Positions 1 through 12,225 of a stretch of 64,000 nt of DNA are shown here, in pieces. The notes beneath the pieces were generated by a model, which searched no databases, was not told the origin of the DNA, and saw only the letters and a list, made by a program, of their open reading frames with translations. The stretch comes from Monarcha castaneiventris obscurior. Lineage: Eukaryota; Chordata; Aves; Passeriformes; Monarchidae. How positions within the stretch are numbered: the first letter of the stretch is position 1; each line of letters starts with the position of its first letter. The stretch spans positions 62,001 to 126,000 of the forward strand of contig JAMPIT010000540.1 of NCBI GenBank assembly GCA_026261815.1, written 5' to 3'. A program made the translations under genes and the position numbers.

Positions 1-2671
1 AGTGAAATCCTGCTAAGAAAGGTAGCTTTTTCATTGTCAGATATCTTTAGCTTCCCAATGGACCCAAGATTTTAGATGATTTTTATTCAGAGATTTAGGA
101 CATCCTGAAATGCCTTTGAAATCTAAATTAAGAGATTATACAAATCATCACGGGTCTTCATGCTTGTTTTAATTCATGGTGATCATCAAATTGCTAATAC
201 TGAGACATACAGGAGGAAAAAAATATTTTAAAAAAGATGTACCATCTGTATTTGAATGTACTCCCACGATGTAGAAATCATGAAATACATATCCTAAGAA
301 GCAAATTGGACAGTGTTTATTGAGCCAAAATATTTTAAACTCATCAAGCACAAAGAACTTGTACCTAAGTTCTGCAAAATACATATTTTTAAAAGCTGGG
401 TTGGCTTTTTTTTACAAGTTGAGATATATTTAATTTTAAAAATCACTTCCACTTTTCCCCTTTCTGGACAAAACTGCCATTTTAAACCATTCTGAGACAC
501 TTCATCTTAAGGCTGATCATCTCAAAATACCATGGCATGCTCTTTTGGGCAGCCAGAGATGGATATCACATCCCTTTCTTTCTGAGGTTGGTTCTTGAAA
601 TCCTAAACATTATTCCCCTTCCTAGACAAATCACATCTATTCTAATTTATCAATGTCTATTTTATCTAATACATGAGTCAGTCACTGTTCAGTCCCTTTA
701 TCAAGTAAGGAAAAATATAAGAAGCAATTTCACTGCTGGAGTTTAATGATACATTTTTCCTTCCTATTGTCTGAAGACTGTCTTGCTGTAAGATTTGGAC
801 TCATGAGTTTTCTCGCAATCACCCAGAGAAGCTAATCCTCCCCTAAACTGCTTCCAAATTATCTTTCACCTACTACTTGTCAGACCTCTCCCTTCCTAAG
901 TCTCCCATCCTCTCTTTCATTTTCCTTCCCAGCTTTCCTTCTTCCTGCAGCTACTTCTTTTTATGTGATAACTTTGGTGACCCTAACATCTTTATGACCT
1001 CTCATAACATATTTTCAATTGTCTTTTGAACTCTGATGTCCCTACTCCAGAGTCTGCATATTGTTTGGGAGGTCTGTGCCCTTAAAGAGTCCTGAAGGAA
1101 ACAGCCCATTATTCAAAATGCGAATTTAACGCCCTCCTTTTTCATGAAGCAACTTACTTATGGGCCTGTACATTCAGATATTCTGAAACTAGAGAAGAAA
1201 TATGAAAAATGTTGATGATCAGCAAAGTAAAATTTATTTCTCAGTGTTTGTATTAAAAACACAAATACCATTCGACCATTTAGGCCGCTGCTTATGATCA
1301 GAATACTGCACTTTTAAGGTGTTACCTAAAAAATGCCTATCCTTTCTGGCTATTCATTTTAACCTTCTCTGGTGCATTCAAATACCCTTTCTGACATGCT
1401 GATGACAGTAGATACTGATGTTGCTCCCTGCTCATTGCCTCCAAAATCCATGTTCACAGAGAGCTGTAAATTTTTGCCAAACAATACTGATGAATACTGC
1501 ACTATTATCTATATTGTGTCCATAATCAAGAGCCAGAGTATGCTTGAACTGAAAAATATGTTTTCTGTTCCCTTCCCTCCTCTGAATGCTTTTAGAGGAT
1601 TGAAAATTCTCTTCAAATAAAGAAAAAAAGCTTCAGGGATGCTTTAATCTGTTTCCACAGATAATAGCTGACATGAAATTGCTATGCCAGACGGTATCAC
1701 AGGAATAAATTTATAAGCAGTAAAGCAATATCCCAAGGAATCCAACACTGCACATTATTAGCATATAAATTACACAAATGAAGTAAACATGCTATTTCTG
1801 GGCCTACAAAAGCCTTCTGTTCTTAGTACTGTCACATTAAAAATTAAATTGAACAAAAAGATCGTCTTCAAGATCAATACTGTTATTGATATCTTATGTA
1901 ATGGAAAATATACAGGAAACTTGAACTATTTTCAAGTGCATTCATAAAGTAATGGACTGAGCTTTCTGGGTGTATGCAATATGCAGTGTTCTTAAATTAT
2001 TTGCATATGTCAAACTGTAGCAATAATCTATTTATTTAGGAAAAAAACCCCTTTGTTTCAAGGAGGGGGATGAGACATTTAAAAATGAGTTCAGTTCAGA
2101 AGTCCATGAAGAAAACGACACCTCTTCAATACATCCTTCACAGAATGATGGTTGGAACATCTGTTCCTCTGCATATTTTCTTTAGAGATAATAAAGAAGA
2201 TGTTTTGTCAGGACAGAAAGATTAAAAACGAAAGGATCCTGTAAAGGCCAAGATTATCTTTTTTGCACACCTAAAGAAGAATTCAAAAGGGAACTGAATT
2301 TTAAATTAGATGAAAAAATAACTGGTACTTGATTAAAGTTATTTGATTTTATGTCAATTTATTCAACTCTCACTGAGTACAGCTGAGTATGTGATAATTT
2401 ACAGAGAGGTTAGGGAATAGGTTAGGCATTATATATCACTCTTTCCATCTGTCTGTACTCTACACATATAATCTCATGTGTGTAGATCTGACTCTTTCCC
2501 TTGGTAGATCTGACAGAAAAAAATCTGCTTTTATAAACAACATTAGTAAGATAAACTCTACTCTGCTGCCTCCAGAGTTTTCTTAGAATTGCATAGCAAA
2601 GTATTTCCCAGTGTCACAGAACACTTTCTGCTTTCTGAGCCCTCGAGTGAGCACATCAAATCAATAATTGC

Positions 2672-2687
2672 TTAAGCATATGCTTAA
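2672..2687. promoter_or_regulatory. 16-bp perfect palindrome with octamer/homeodomain-like motifs
   Basis: TTAAGCATATGCTTAA is its own reverse complement. It is followed directly by TTAATTAGG (homeodomain-type TAAT core) and by a second CATATGCAT at 2701-2709. The cluster of POU/homeodomain-like words in an otherwise plain stretch could mark an enhancer. This is inferred from motif resemblance only. Confidence 0.3.
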
Positions 2688-4969
2688 TTAGGCTAAAAAG
2701 CATATGCATTTTGAAACTGCTGCATGAATTCTTTAAAAAATTGTTTAGTGGTTTTTTAGAGCATTACCTCCCTCCTGTCTCTTCCCTGCCCTGTTTTCTG
2801 AGGCATAAACATTTTTAATTTTAAAATTAACCCACACATCTGACTCTAAGCATATTTTTTATTTTGATCATAGCTTTTTTTTTCTCTGTGATAAGGATAG
2901 AGTTAGCTATTTTTGTTAAATGCTTTTATAGCACCTGATACAACAGTAGATGAAAAGTTCTGAGTTCTGGCCTTCAAATCCATCACAGTACGTTGTAAAA
3001 GAAATAAAGAGAGAGCATAGGGATTATCTGCTTGCCATATTTTCCAAAACAAGAAGAGGTTATCAGATGAAACCAACAGATTCTGAACACCAAAAGGAAG
3101 TGGATCCTCTAGCAAAAGTTTTCATGGAATGGTTCTAATCTGGCTTCAGAATTTTCCAAATGTTTCCAGACATTAAGGAAAAAAAAGTGTCAGACAGTCA
3201 TATCTATGAACATATACCAAAATTTACCTCAAAGAAATCACCATAGAAGCACTATTCCTAAAACATGATCTGAATTAGGTTAGGGATTTTTCATTCCTTT
3301 GTCTCAGGGTCTGAAAATCACAGAAACAAATCTGAGTTTCTCTCTAATTCTGTATTATATTTTTATGTAAGGGGGAATTCAGCTCCATATGACCTGCTTC
3401 GTCATATCACTTCAGGTTTTTTCTAGTGTATACATCTTATTTTGGTGTGTTCTAAAAATGAGAACCAGAAATTTTGTTTCCTCCAGCTACTATTGTTTTA
3501 AGATTGCTACTATAATTACTTGCTCTTGACCTGTGGCATAGAGCTTATGGTTATCACAGCTTTATTGCTCAGGCTCAGTGCTAGCAACCAGGAAGATGCT
3601 AGGGGATTCAGAGTGGAATAGTCCACACTCTACTTATCAGCTTGAATCAATCTTCAGTTTATGGACCAATCGTGTTCTATTGAACTGTTCATACATGGTT
3701 TTTAGCAAAACTGACAGTTTCTAGCTTGTGACCATTCTACTATGTTGAATTAAATATATTTGTGAAATTATTAAAGCAGCTGATGACCCTTTAGCTCTCT
3801 CAGTCTGGCTTGTGGTCTGGCCTAGAGGTTGGATTTGGTGAATCGTCGCAGTGTCTCTGCAGTTTTTCGCCTGATACTTCCTCAAGTAATTGTATCTTGT
3901 CTCATAACAAAATACACTTATATTGAGGAAGAAAACTTTTGTCTCCCCAGTTGCTCTGAAATCCATTATCAATTAACTTTCCATTAGCAACAATTTCATA
4001 AAAGGCAATCAACACATAACTGGTAATCAATCTCTGAGAGCAATGAGGAATATTCTGATTATGTGTATTATACATTTATGTTTTCAGGCTTATACATGAA
4101 CTTGGAATGTGTGTATTGATAAAAATGAAGTTGTATACTAAGTTTCAGATAAAAATCCTTGGAACAATGACTCCCATTATTGACTTTTATATCTTTCTGT
4201 TGAATCTACTTTGATGCTGGCCCTGATTTTAGTAATGTTTTGGGCCAGATGGCATCCAGGGCCCTTTACCAGGTTAAAAAATTTGTGTTGTCTTTGTAGA
4301 GCTTCTGGACAAGAGTGTCACGAGTCACCATTGTAAATAAAGCATCATAAAGGACGTAAACTGTCTTCCACTGTTCATGGCAAACTGGTGAGAGTGGAAA
4401 TATCTCTAGCAAAAAACTATTGATAACAATATGTGTAAACACTTTCAACAGCCTGAATCTTGTCATTTTTCCAGGGCTTTACACAGACCTTTTTTTTTTT
4501 TCTTTTGGAAAGCTTTCTCATCAGATGTGAAGTGGTTTTGACTGAGTCATCTTGTGAACAGCTTTACTCACTTGATTCTTCACGTTAAACCATTTTCTAA
4601 CATCTGACAAAAAAGTCTAGCTTGGTATTTTGTGCCCTGGAGGAACTAAATTGTAACAGCTCTCAGGAAAGGGTAGAGAGTCTTTGAAGAAGATATAACA
4701 ATAAATTATAATCGTAATTGATATTCCACTCTCCACTGACTAAAAAAAGTGGAACATAAGGAATTTCACAGAGTGTGTTGCATCTCAAACCAGGAAATCT
4801 GATTAATGCAGCAGCACACTAATTAGAACTGGACAAAATGGTTTTTGTCTGAAAATGCCAATTCATCAAGTACCAAATACTTTTAGAAACTTCTCAGTTT
4901 TTGAAGAAAATGTATTTGAGAAAGACAAGTCCCTTTTTCAGAAACCTCAACACTAATATAAAATAAAGG

Positions 4970-4982
4970 TATATATATATAT
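4970..4982. repeat. (TA)n microsatellite
   Basis: Thirteen bases of uninterrupted TA dinucleotide repeat. Confidence 0.9.
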
Positions 4983-6228
4983 CTCCATCTTTTCATATTC
5001 TCCTTCTTATATAAACTTAAAATGTTCTTAAAATCCAACGAGCACTAGATACCAGTTTGAACATGCCTTCAATTATGACTATAGGATGAATTAAAATGAA
5101 AACCTCTTTTATCAACCAAGGAAAACAAATTGAATCCAGTAATTTATTTTAAATAATCCCCTCTCATAAAGACTACATTTAAAACTCTCGGATGTGACTG
5201 TCACACAATCAATTTACCCATTCATGTAAAAACATTAGCTGCAAAAGTTAATTCCTTTTTTCCCTCAATAGCAAGAAAACCTAAATTTGATCTCCTTAAA
5301 CCCAGCTGCCTCTAATCCTGAGACATATTAGACTTGGCTTGCACATATTCACCACACACAATGCAGAAACAATGGCAATATTCTTGCACTGCAATTAGGA
5401 TTTTTTGCAATATCATTCTAGCATTTGAGCAAAACATTGGACCATTTGTTGGTCAAATATTTTGATTTAACCAAAATGAGAGAAAGATGCAAACCACATT
5501 AAAATATTTGGGAGCATCTAAAAATCTTGGTTTTCTTAATTTCACATATTTGTGGACGTTTTTGCCCTTATCTGGGGCATTAATTACCCAACTACTGATT
5601 ACTCATGGTGTCTCCTTCATTGTCAGCATTTCTATATAGAATAAACTACGAATATACGGTGATGAAAAAGGTGGAAAAAATCCTCAGTCTTTCCTGATTG
5701 ATGGAAAGCTTTTTTGTTGCCTTTATGTGTTTGAAGTTTACCGTGCAGGTGCTGCAGCCAATGGGAAGCTCTGCCATTTTTATTTTAGATGGTATCAGAT
5801 CAGAATTTTCTGAGATGCTTACCCTATCAACAGGAGCATGTGTCTCCTGTTTACCTGTTGAATATAGGTAGAAGAGCTCTAAAGGTGAGGTTGACTTCAG
5901 ATCTGGACATGAGTTGCTTACATCTGTAAGCAATCTTTGCACTGATTCTGCATATGCTTCTCTCACATGCTTTATTAAGACTGACTGTTTTGTACAGAAG
6001 CATTGATTTTCATTGGAAAATGTCAGCAAATTCTAATTTCCTTTTGAAAATATATTAACAAGGTTTTCCTGACTTTATTTAATTAATAGGTATAATTTTA
6101 AAGAATCCTTGAAAAAATTTAATGCCATTTCCAAATAAAAGTGATGCTGTGTGGAATTACACTGTGAAAACTTAGAAAAGTACTGTCTCCTTAATAAATA
6201 TGCTTTAATCTTTCCAAGAAAAAAGAAA

Positions 6229-6241
6229 ATATATATATATA
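6229..6241. repeat. (AT)n microsatellite
   Basis: Thirteen bases of AT dinucleotide repeat following an A-rich stretch. Confidence 0.9.
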
Positions 6242-7481
6242 GAAAAGACAACATTAATGAAACATTTGTTCTTGGACAGATTTAATTCTTTTCTGTTCTT
6301 GGACACTTTAAGTTCTTATTTTCTTCTCCATTGTGCCAAGCAAAGTTCTCTTTCACAAAGGAAGCTGACCCAAGTGCTGTGCTTATTTTCACAAAAGAGG
6401 TAAATCAATACAGAGCCCATTTTCTTTGCAGGAATTATATTGATTTGTACCAATTGAGGATCTAGATCAGTGAAAGTGTGTGTTGATTACTGGTTGTCCT
6501 CAGAGCTCTCCATTCATGACCTGTCTTTCAAACTTGAGTATAGCTGATCTTCTCTGTCATTTAGTAATACAAAAAGGTATAAGTTAACCAGGATATCTTG
6601 ACATTTATTCACAGCCCAAAGGTTACACCCAGGTGCTGCAAATATTAGTAGTTAGGAGAAGACTCAGTCCTTAAATCACTTGAAAGAATTTTTTTTTTTT
6701 CTGTAGAAAAGCCACAGGGTAAACTTTAACAGAAGTAGTCATTCACCTGGCATGTAAAGCTTACGATGATTAAAATTTCTATCTAGTTTTTCTGCTTAGT
6801 TATGCTTTTATATATGCTAACTGATTGAAACAAACACATTCAAAAAAAGGTTTTATATTTATAAATATTCTCATTCTCAACTTTGTATTCAAGGAAAAAA
6901 AATCTCTGTTTTTGTTTAAGATGGTATCATATTAAAGAAAAATAAATTAAAGCTGACTCATTTTAGAATTTTTTCCCCCTGGCCTTGGAAATTGTATTAT
7001 CCATGTTAATTGTTATTTATATCCTTTAACTGATTTGCTAAATATGCCATATAAGTGTAAATTTTTCCTCCTAAATTCCTTTTAGTGAGAAATTCCCAAA
7101 ATAACATCTACTTTGCAATTCACACATTTCTTCAAAAGTGTAAATTGAGGGGAAAAGCCTGTTCAAGCAGCAAGAAATTGCATGGAAAGATGATGCTTCA
7201 TAGTTGAAAGACAATACAATCTTTTTCCCCTTCTACACTTTGATACAATTGAAATTGATACTGTGGATGGCAATTTCCCTTACAAAACAGAAGTACCTAT
7301 GTTGCTGTTTTAATATCAAATATACTTCATTTTCTTGGTGATATAGCAGTGATCATCACTGAAACTGGCAGAGTCCAAGATGTCATAACTTGTTCGGAAA
7401 AACAATTTCCAACTTCATTTGGCTTCTGACCTTAATGTAAAAATAAAGCAGTTGTGTCATTGGAGTAATGTTCCATACAAG

Positions 7482-7800
7482 AGTGGTGGGATGGCCTTGG
7501 CTGGCTGCCAGACACCCACTAAGCCTCTCTGTCACTCCCCTTCTCAGCAGGACAGAGAGAGAAAATAAGATAAAGAAACCTCATAGGTTGAGATGAGGAA
7601 AGGGAAAGCACTCACCAAGTACTGCAGTGGGCATACCAGGCTTGAATTGGGGAACTTTAATTAATTTAATTAATTGTTGTCAACTAATAACAGACTGCTG
7701 GAGTTACAGACAAAAGGAACAAATGCTTTTCCATCTCCTCCATCAAAAGCCTCTACCCAAATTTCTAAAATATTTTTGGGTATATATTTATTCCTCTATT
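7482..7800 (-). mobile_element. Old avian LTR fragment (3' part of an endogenous retrovirus LTR)
   Basis: Read on the minus strand, this matches from memory a common avian LTR. Its 3' end runs through a GGTGAGTG block, a TTTTCTCTC block, GAGGGGAGTGA-like and CAGCCAGCCAAGG-like words, and finishes near CCCACCAC. An AT-rich ATTAAATTAAAG segment lies where the polyadenylation region is expected. The 3' edge at 7482 is fairly clear on the plus strand (agtggtgggatggcc). The other side fades near 7800, so the copy looks 5'-truncated or badly diverged. No target-site duplication was found. No retroviral coding sequence accompanies it. Confidence 0.5.
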
Positions 7801-10614
7801 CCTTTCCCCATGGAAACCATGTAGTTATACTATGTTTTTGTCACTAAATTCCATGCTTTAAATCCTACTAACCATTCAGAAAATAATTTATCCCAAATTA
7901 AAATTTTGTGAAGTGCAAAAAGACATGGCTCATTTTTTAATGTAGCATTTTTGCTGCGACCCTCAGACATTCAGCAGCTCAGAACACATCCCCCTTTTTT
8001 ACCAAGCAAAAAAAAAAATCATCTTTGGGGATTCTTCTGACTTCATTCTCCTTGAATAAACAGCTGGATTCCATATCAATGGGTCACATGAATGAATCAG
8101 GCACAACTCAGTTAGGAAATACAGTAAATATTTGTAATCGTGTGCTAAAATTTGTTCCTGTTTGTTTCATGACTTTTCATTTTAGAATTCATAGATCTGA
8201 AATCTTAAGTTGATTAGATTCACTGTTTTCTCTATTGTGCTTTATGAGCTGATTATTTGTAACCATGTGCACAATCCAGGCCATAATTTACATATCTCTG
8301 TGATGTATAAATGAGGGCTACATGAGGGCTGCTGCCTAACTAGTGAAAGGTTCGCCTGGAAGATTCTCACTGAGTTTAGGTGACCAATACTTCCTTCCTT
8401 GCTTCTGTTCCTGGTGTCCAGCTCCACATAACAAACATTTTTTTCTTTTTTCCCAAAAGCTATTCTGGAGATCAGCATTTTTTTTGTTATGTATTTCTAC
8501 TTTCTTCTTTGAAATAGTATATTATTCAGCTTGTGTGGATTAAGTGTTTTCTCTTCCAAGAAACTGGTACTCTTTCTCTGAATTTTGAATGAGAACATTA
8601 ACATCTACTTATCAGGGTTTTAAGCACAATAGCTATGAGATTTAATGTTCCATAATCCAGTCTCAAAAGAAAAAAAAAAAGATTTTAATGTTTCATCAAA
8701 GAATTTTTTTAAAATGCAGAAAGTCTCATAAGCTTGGTTCTGCACATTTCCATATATTTAAAGCATAAAAAGATTTCTTTTCCCCCCACAGAGCACTTGT
8801 CTGTTTTTCAGTATATCATTCAGGTACCCTTATGACTACATGTAGAAGTCTTATCATGTGGATGGATCAATTATTTTATACCAGCAAAAAAGAGCAAGTA
8901 ATCAAGAGATCTACAGTAGAATATAAAATAAGATAAATGTAAGTCGATGCAAGTACCAGAAAATAACAGGTTTTAAACTTAAAAGAATTTGGAGTAAATA
9001 AATAAATTAAATAATGCCATCATGTATACTGCTAATGCTTTCTATATATTAGCTAATATATTCACATCTGTCAGCTTGTAACTTGCTTTAAGCAATTAAT
9101 GGGAGAATCTTCAACAGCAGACTGTGATCAATAAATTGTGATAATTCAGGTTATATTAGAACAAGCTTTCCTGAAATCACTCATTAAGAACATTAATTTG
9201 CAAAGTTTCTCAAAAGTCTTTGTGGAAGTTGTGGAATATTAGTCTTTGACATAAATTTGATTAGAGAATTCAAGACAATAATTCCTTTAATATTAAAAAA
9301 ATTGCAGTATATGTTGATTAAATTATAATGATGTTTTTCATTACAAGACAATTTTTTCATTGCCTTCAGCTACCCAATAGATTTAAGCAGATTAGGAAAT
9401 CAAAACATAATATAAACCTCTTTAAAGATCGTTTCATGAGTCTGAGAAGTTGCATCTATGCTAGCTTATCATTACATAATAGCTCCAAATCCTCAGTCAA
9501 AAATCTGAGTTAGAGAAGTGAGGAAATAAATGTGAGTAAAATTATTTTTGTACATTCTTCTAAAGGAAACCATCTATAAACCTAAAAGATTTTTTCTGTT
9601 TGGCTGGTGTTTAGTGAGTGAAAGGAAGTTATTTTAAAAAGTTAGCTTAACCTTGAATAGAAAGTGATAATTTAAAATTAGTCCTTTGATGTTTTAATAT
9701 TAATCCATTGGAAAGAAAAATACTATTACAATTCAAAAGGCTGATGACAGGAAGTATTTGCTTATTTATTCTGAAAATTGACAAAATTGCTGACAGGTAT
9801 TGAATAGCACTAAGCTCTTCAAAATTACAGAGTCAAAATTTTCCGAAATAGTCTCCACTATTTTTTAGAGAATTATAATATTTTGCTTTATTTTTTTGAC
9901 AAATATATGGAATTGAGTTTTTGAGGATCTTCTCCATAAAGTTCTCCAAGGTGTCCATAGTAAAAAATTAGTTTTAAAAAGGGATTTATATGTGCTAGGG
10001 TAGTTCCTACAGATTTTCAATTTATTGAATTTTTATTGTATTTTATATTTTTTAAAATAAATTATCTTTGTGTGAGTAGGGAAATAATGAAACATTTATT
10101 GAAATAGCTGTTCTGGAACACACTTTCTGAACCGCTTGATATCTGAATTTTTGCTTCCCCTTATTGTTTTTATTCTGGAATTCTGTTGCTTTGTTGAAAA
10201 GATGTAAAAAGCAGGGAAGATATTTTTTCTCTTCTTTATATAAAATTTCTTTGTTTATTTTTGGGGTTTTTTGCCTCCTTCTGAAGGAGAGTTCTGAAAG
10301 AAGCTATCAAATCAATGAAGACTGGTGACAGAGAATATTTGTCTACTGGACAAAGGTCAAAGAAGAAAATGGACAGTGTGTATGGGTAACGATTCCCAGA
10401 GATCAAAGATATCTCATAAGGGGATGAATCTTAAGCATCTGGGCACATTGGTTTTCATACAGTGCTTAGAATAGATCCTAAATGACTTGTGAGGATAAAT
10501 CTGACTTTTAAATCTCTGGAGTTAAATCACATAGCCCACACTAAATGAGGTACTTGAAGTGATGCATAGAAAAGACAAAAAGCAATGAGGAGACATCCAA
10601 GGAACTTTTCTGGA

Positions 10615-10686
10615 ATATTCTATATTATTTCAAATATTTCTATTCAAATATTTCAATATTTCTATATATTCTATATTATTTCAAAT
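10615..10686. repeat. 21-bp exact direct repeat, period 51
   Basis: The 21-base word beginning ATATTCTATATTATTTC occurs at 10615-10635 and again at 10666-10686. Between the copies lie shorter partial copies (TTTCTATTCAAATATTTC). This is a small local tandem duplication in AT-rich DNA. Confidence 0.8.
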
Positions 10687-12148
10687 CATATTAATGTTAT
10701 TAATGCCTAAAAATAGAGGATGCTTTTCTATTTGCAGAATACCAAGACTGTAGAAAGCTGCAAATTGAACAGGGAACAGGGTTATTATTAAATTAAGATT
10801 ATAAAGAGAATAAATGTTTGGATAAAAAGCATTCAGTCCAGTTAAAGCAAATAAAAATTTCTCCTAAACTTGTAGAAATCATCTACCGCTAGAAGATACA
10901 GAATGACAAGCAAGTCTATTATATACAGAAAAAAAAAAAAAACTATAAGGGAGAGACTGTGAACTGCACAAGAGTCAGTAACACCACGCTGCCTTGAGAA
11001 AGGCAGACACCATGCCAAGACATGGGAACAGTGTTGTCTGTAAGATATGTGCAGGCTTAAGCTGATAAGGCATCCAGTGTCCAGCTTTTGAGCATGGTAG
11101 CTCACAGCATTTGGTGCAACTGAAGAAAGTTCACAGAAAGTAGAAATAGTGATAGCATGAGCCATGAGGAAATGTTGAGATAATTCAGTTTGCTTGCACT
11201 TGAGAAGAAAAATCTCTGGGATGATCTTACAATTAACTAAAAATTTGAAAAATGTAATTTTGTGGTGTAAGCAGAAAAGCAAGAAGAGCAACAGACAAGG
11301 GAGACAATTAAAGCAATAGAGATTTACACTAAATTTCTGAAAGCAAAAGATAAGTAGCTCTGGGATACACTGCTTAAGGAAAAAAAGGGGAAATTTCCAT
11401 AACAGAAAATTTTCAGCAACAGATTGGGCAAATGAGATTTATCCTTTTATTCCTGGGTTTGTAATTGTGAGTGGACCATTGGGCCTCCTGGTGCCTCTTC
11501 CAGGTCTACACAGTTTGACTGCTTCTCCATGTGTTATAGGTGTCACTATAGTTATAGCAAGAAATTTTATTCTGCTGTGACTACATCACACCAAGCTCTG
11601 GTTAAAAAAACGTGAGACAGATTTGTAACTGGAATAAATTAAAATACTTTCCCAGAAGCAACCAAAACTGAAGTACTCTCTGAGGAAATAGTAACTCACA
11701 AAAACAGGACTGATGTAAAGGTAGATGTGCTGAGTATTTCAGCAGTTTTCGTCTAATGAAAACTTAAAGTTAAGTCCCTGTTCTACCATTAAATTTTTCT
11801 GTTTCTTGTCTGAAGTGAAAGAAATGTTTATCCTTAACAAAGAAAACTTCTAATATTATTACATTTGGAATATCTATAGATGATTACACTGCCTAAGCAG
11901 ACAAACCTTTATTTCTTCCACCTCTTCTAGCAAAATTAAGCAAATGTAGTACATATTTACTGCTTTTTTTTCTGCCCATGTCTATTTATATTTACACATT
12001 ATTTTGAGTTTAAGATTTAATCACTACCCAAAAGAATTCAGATGATCAGCAATGAGATGTTCTCAAATCCAGGGAGGTTCCCATGTAAGAAAAGGTTGTT
12101 ATTAACCAGTAAGCTACCATTTTCAGTTAATTATCCAATAGATGCCAC

Positions 12149-12225
12149 ATATATAATATTAGATAATATTTTAATTATTATTATATTAGAATAACTATAT
12201 TAATATTCTATATTATCATTAATTC
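12149..12225. repeat. AT-rich low-complexity patch
   Basis: Nearly pure A/T sequence with overlapping ATATTA/TAATAT words and short inverted repeats. There is no coding signal. Confidence 0.7.

Larger units (their letters stand above)
1..7481. other. Unique AT-rich non-coding stretch
   Basis: No gene or recognisable transposon was found in these 7.5 kb. It contains short A and T runs, two short TA microsatellites and a 16-bp perfect palindrome near 2672 (listed separately). Open frames are short, except for a 127-codon minus-strand frame at 5646-6029 discussed under findings. Absence of repeats by eye does not exclude very old ones. Confidence 0.6.
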
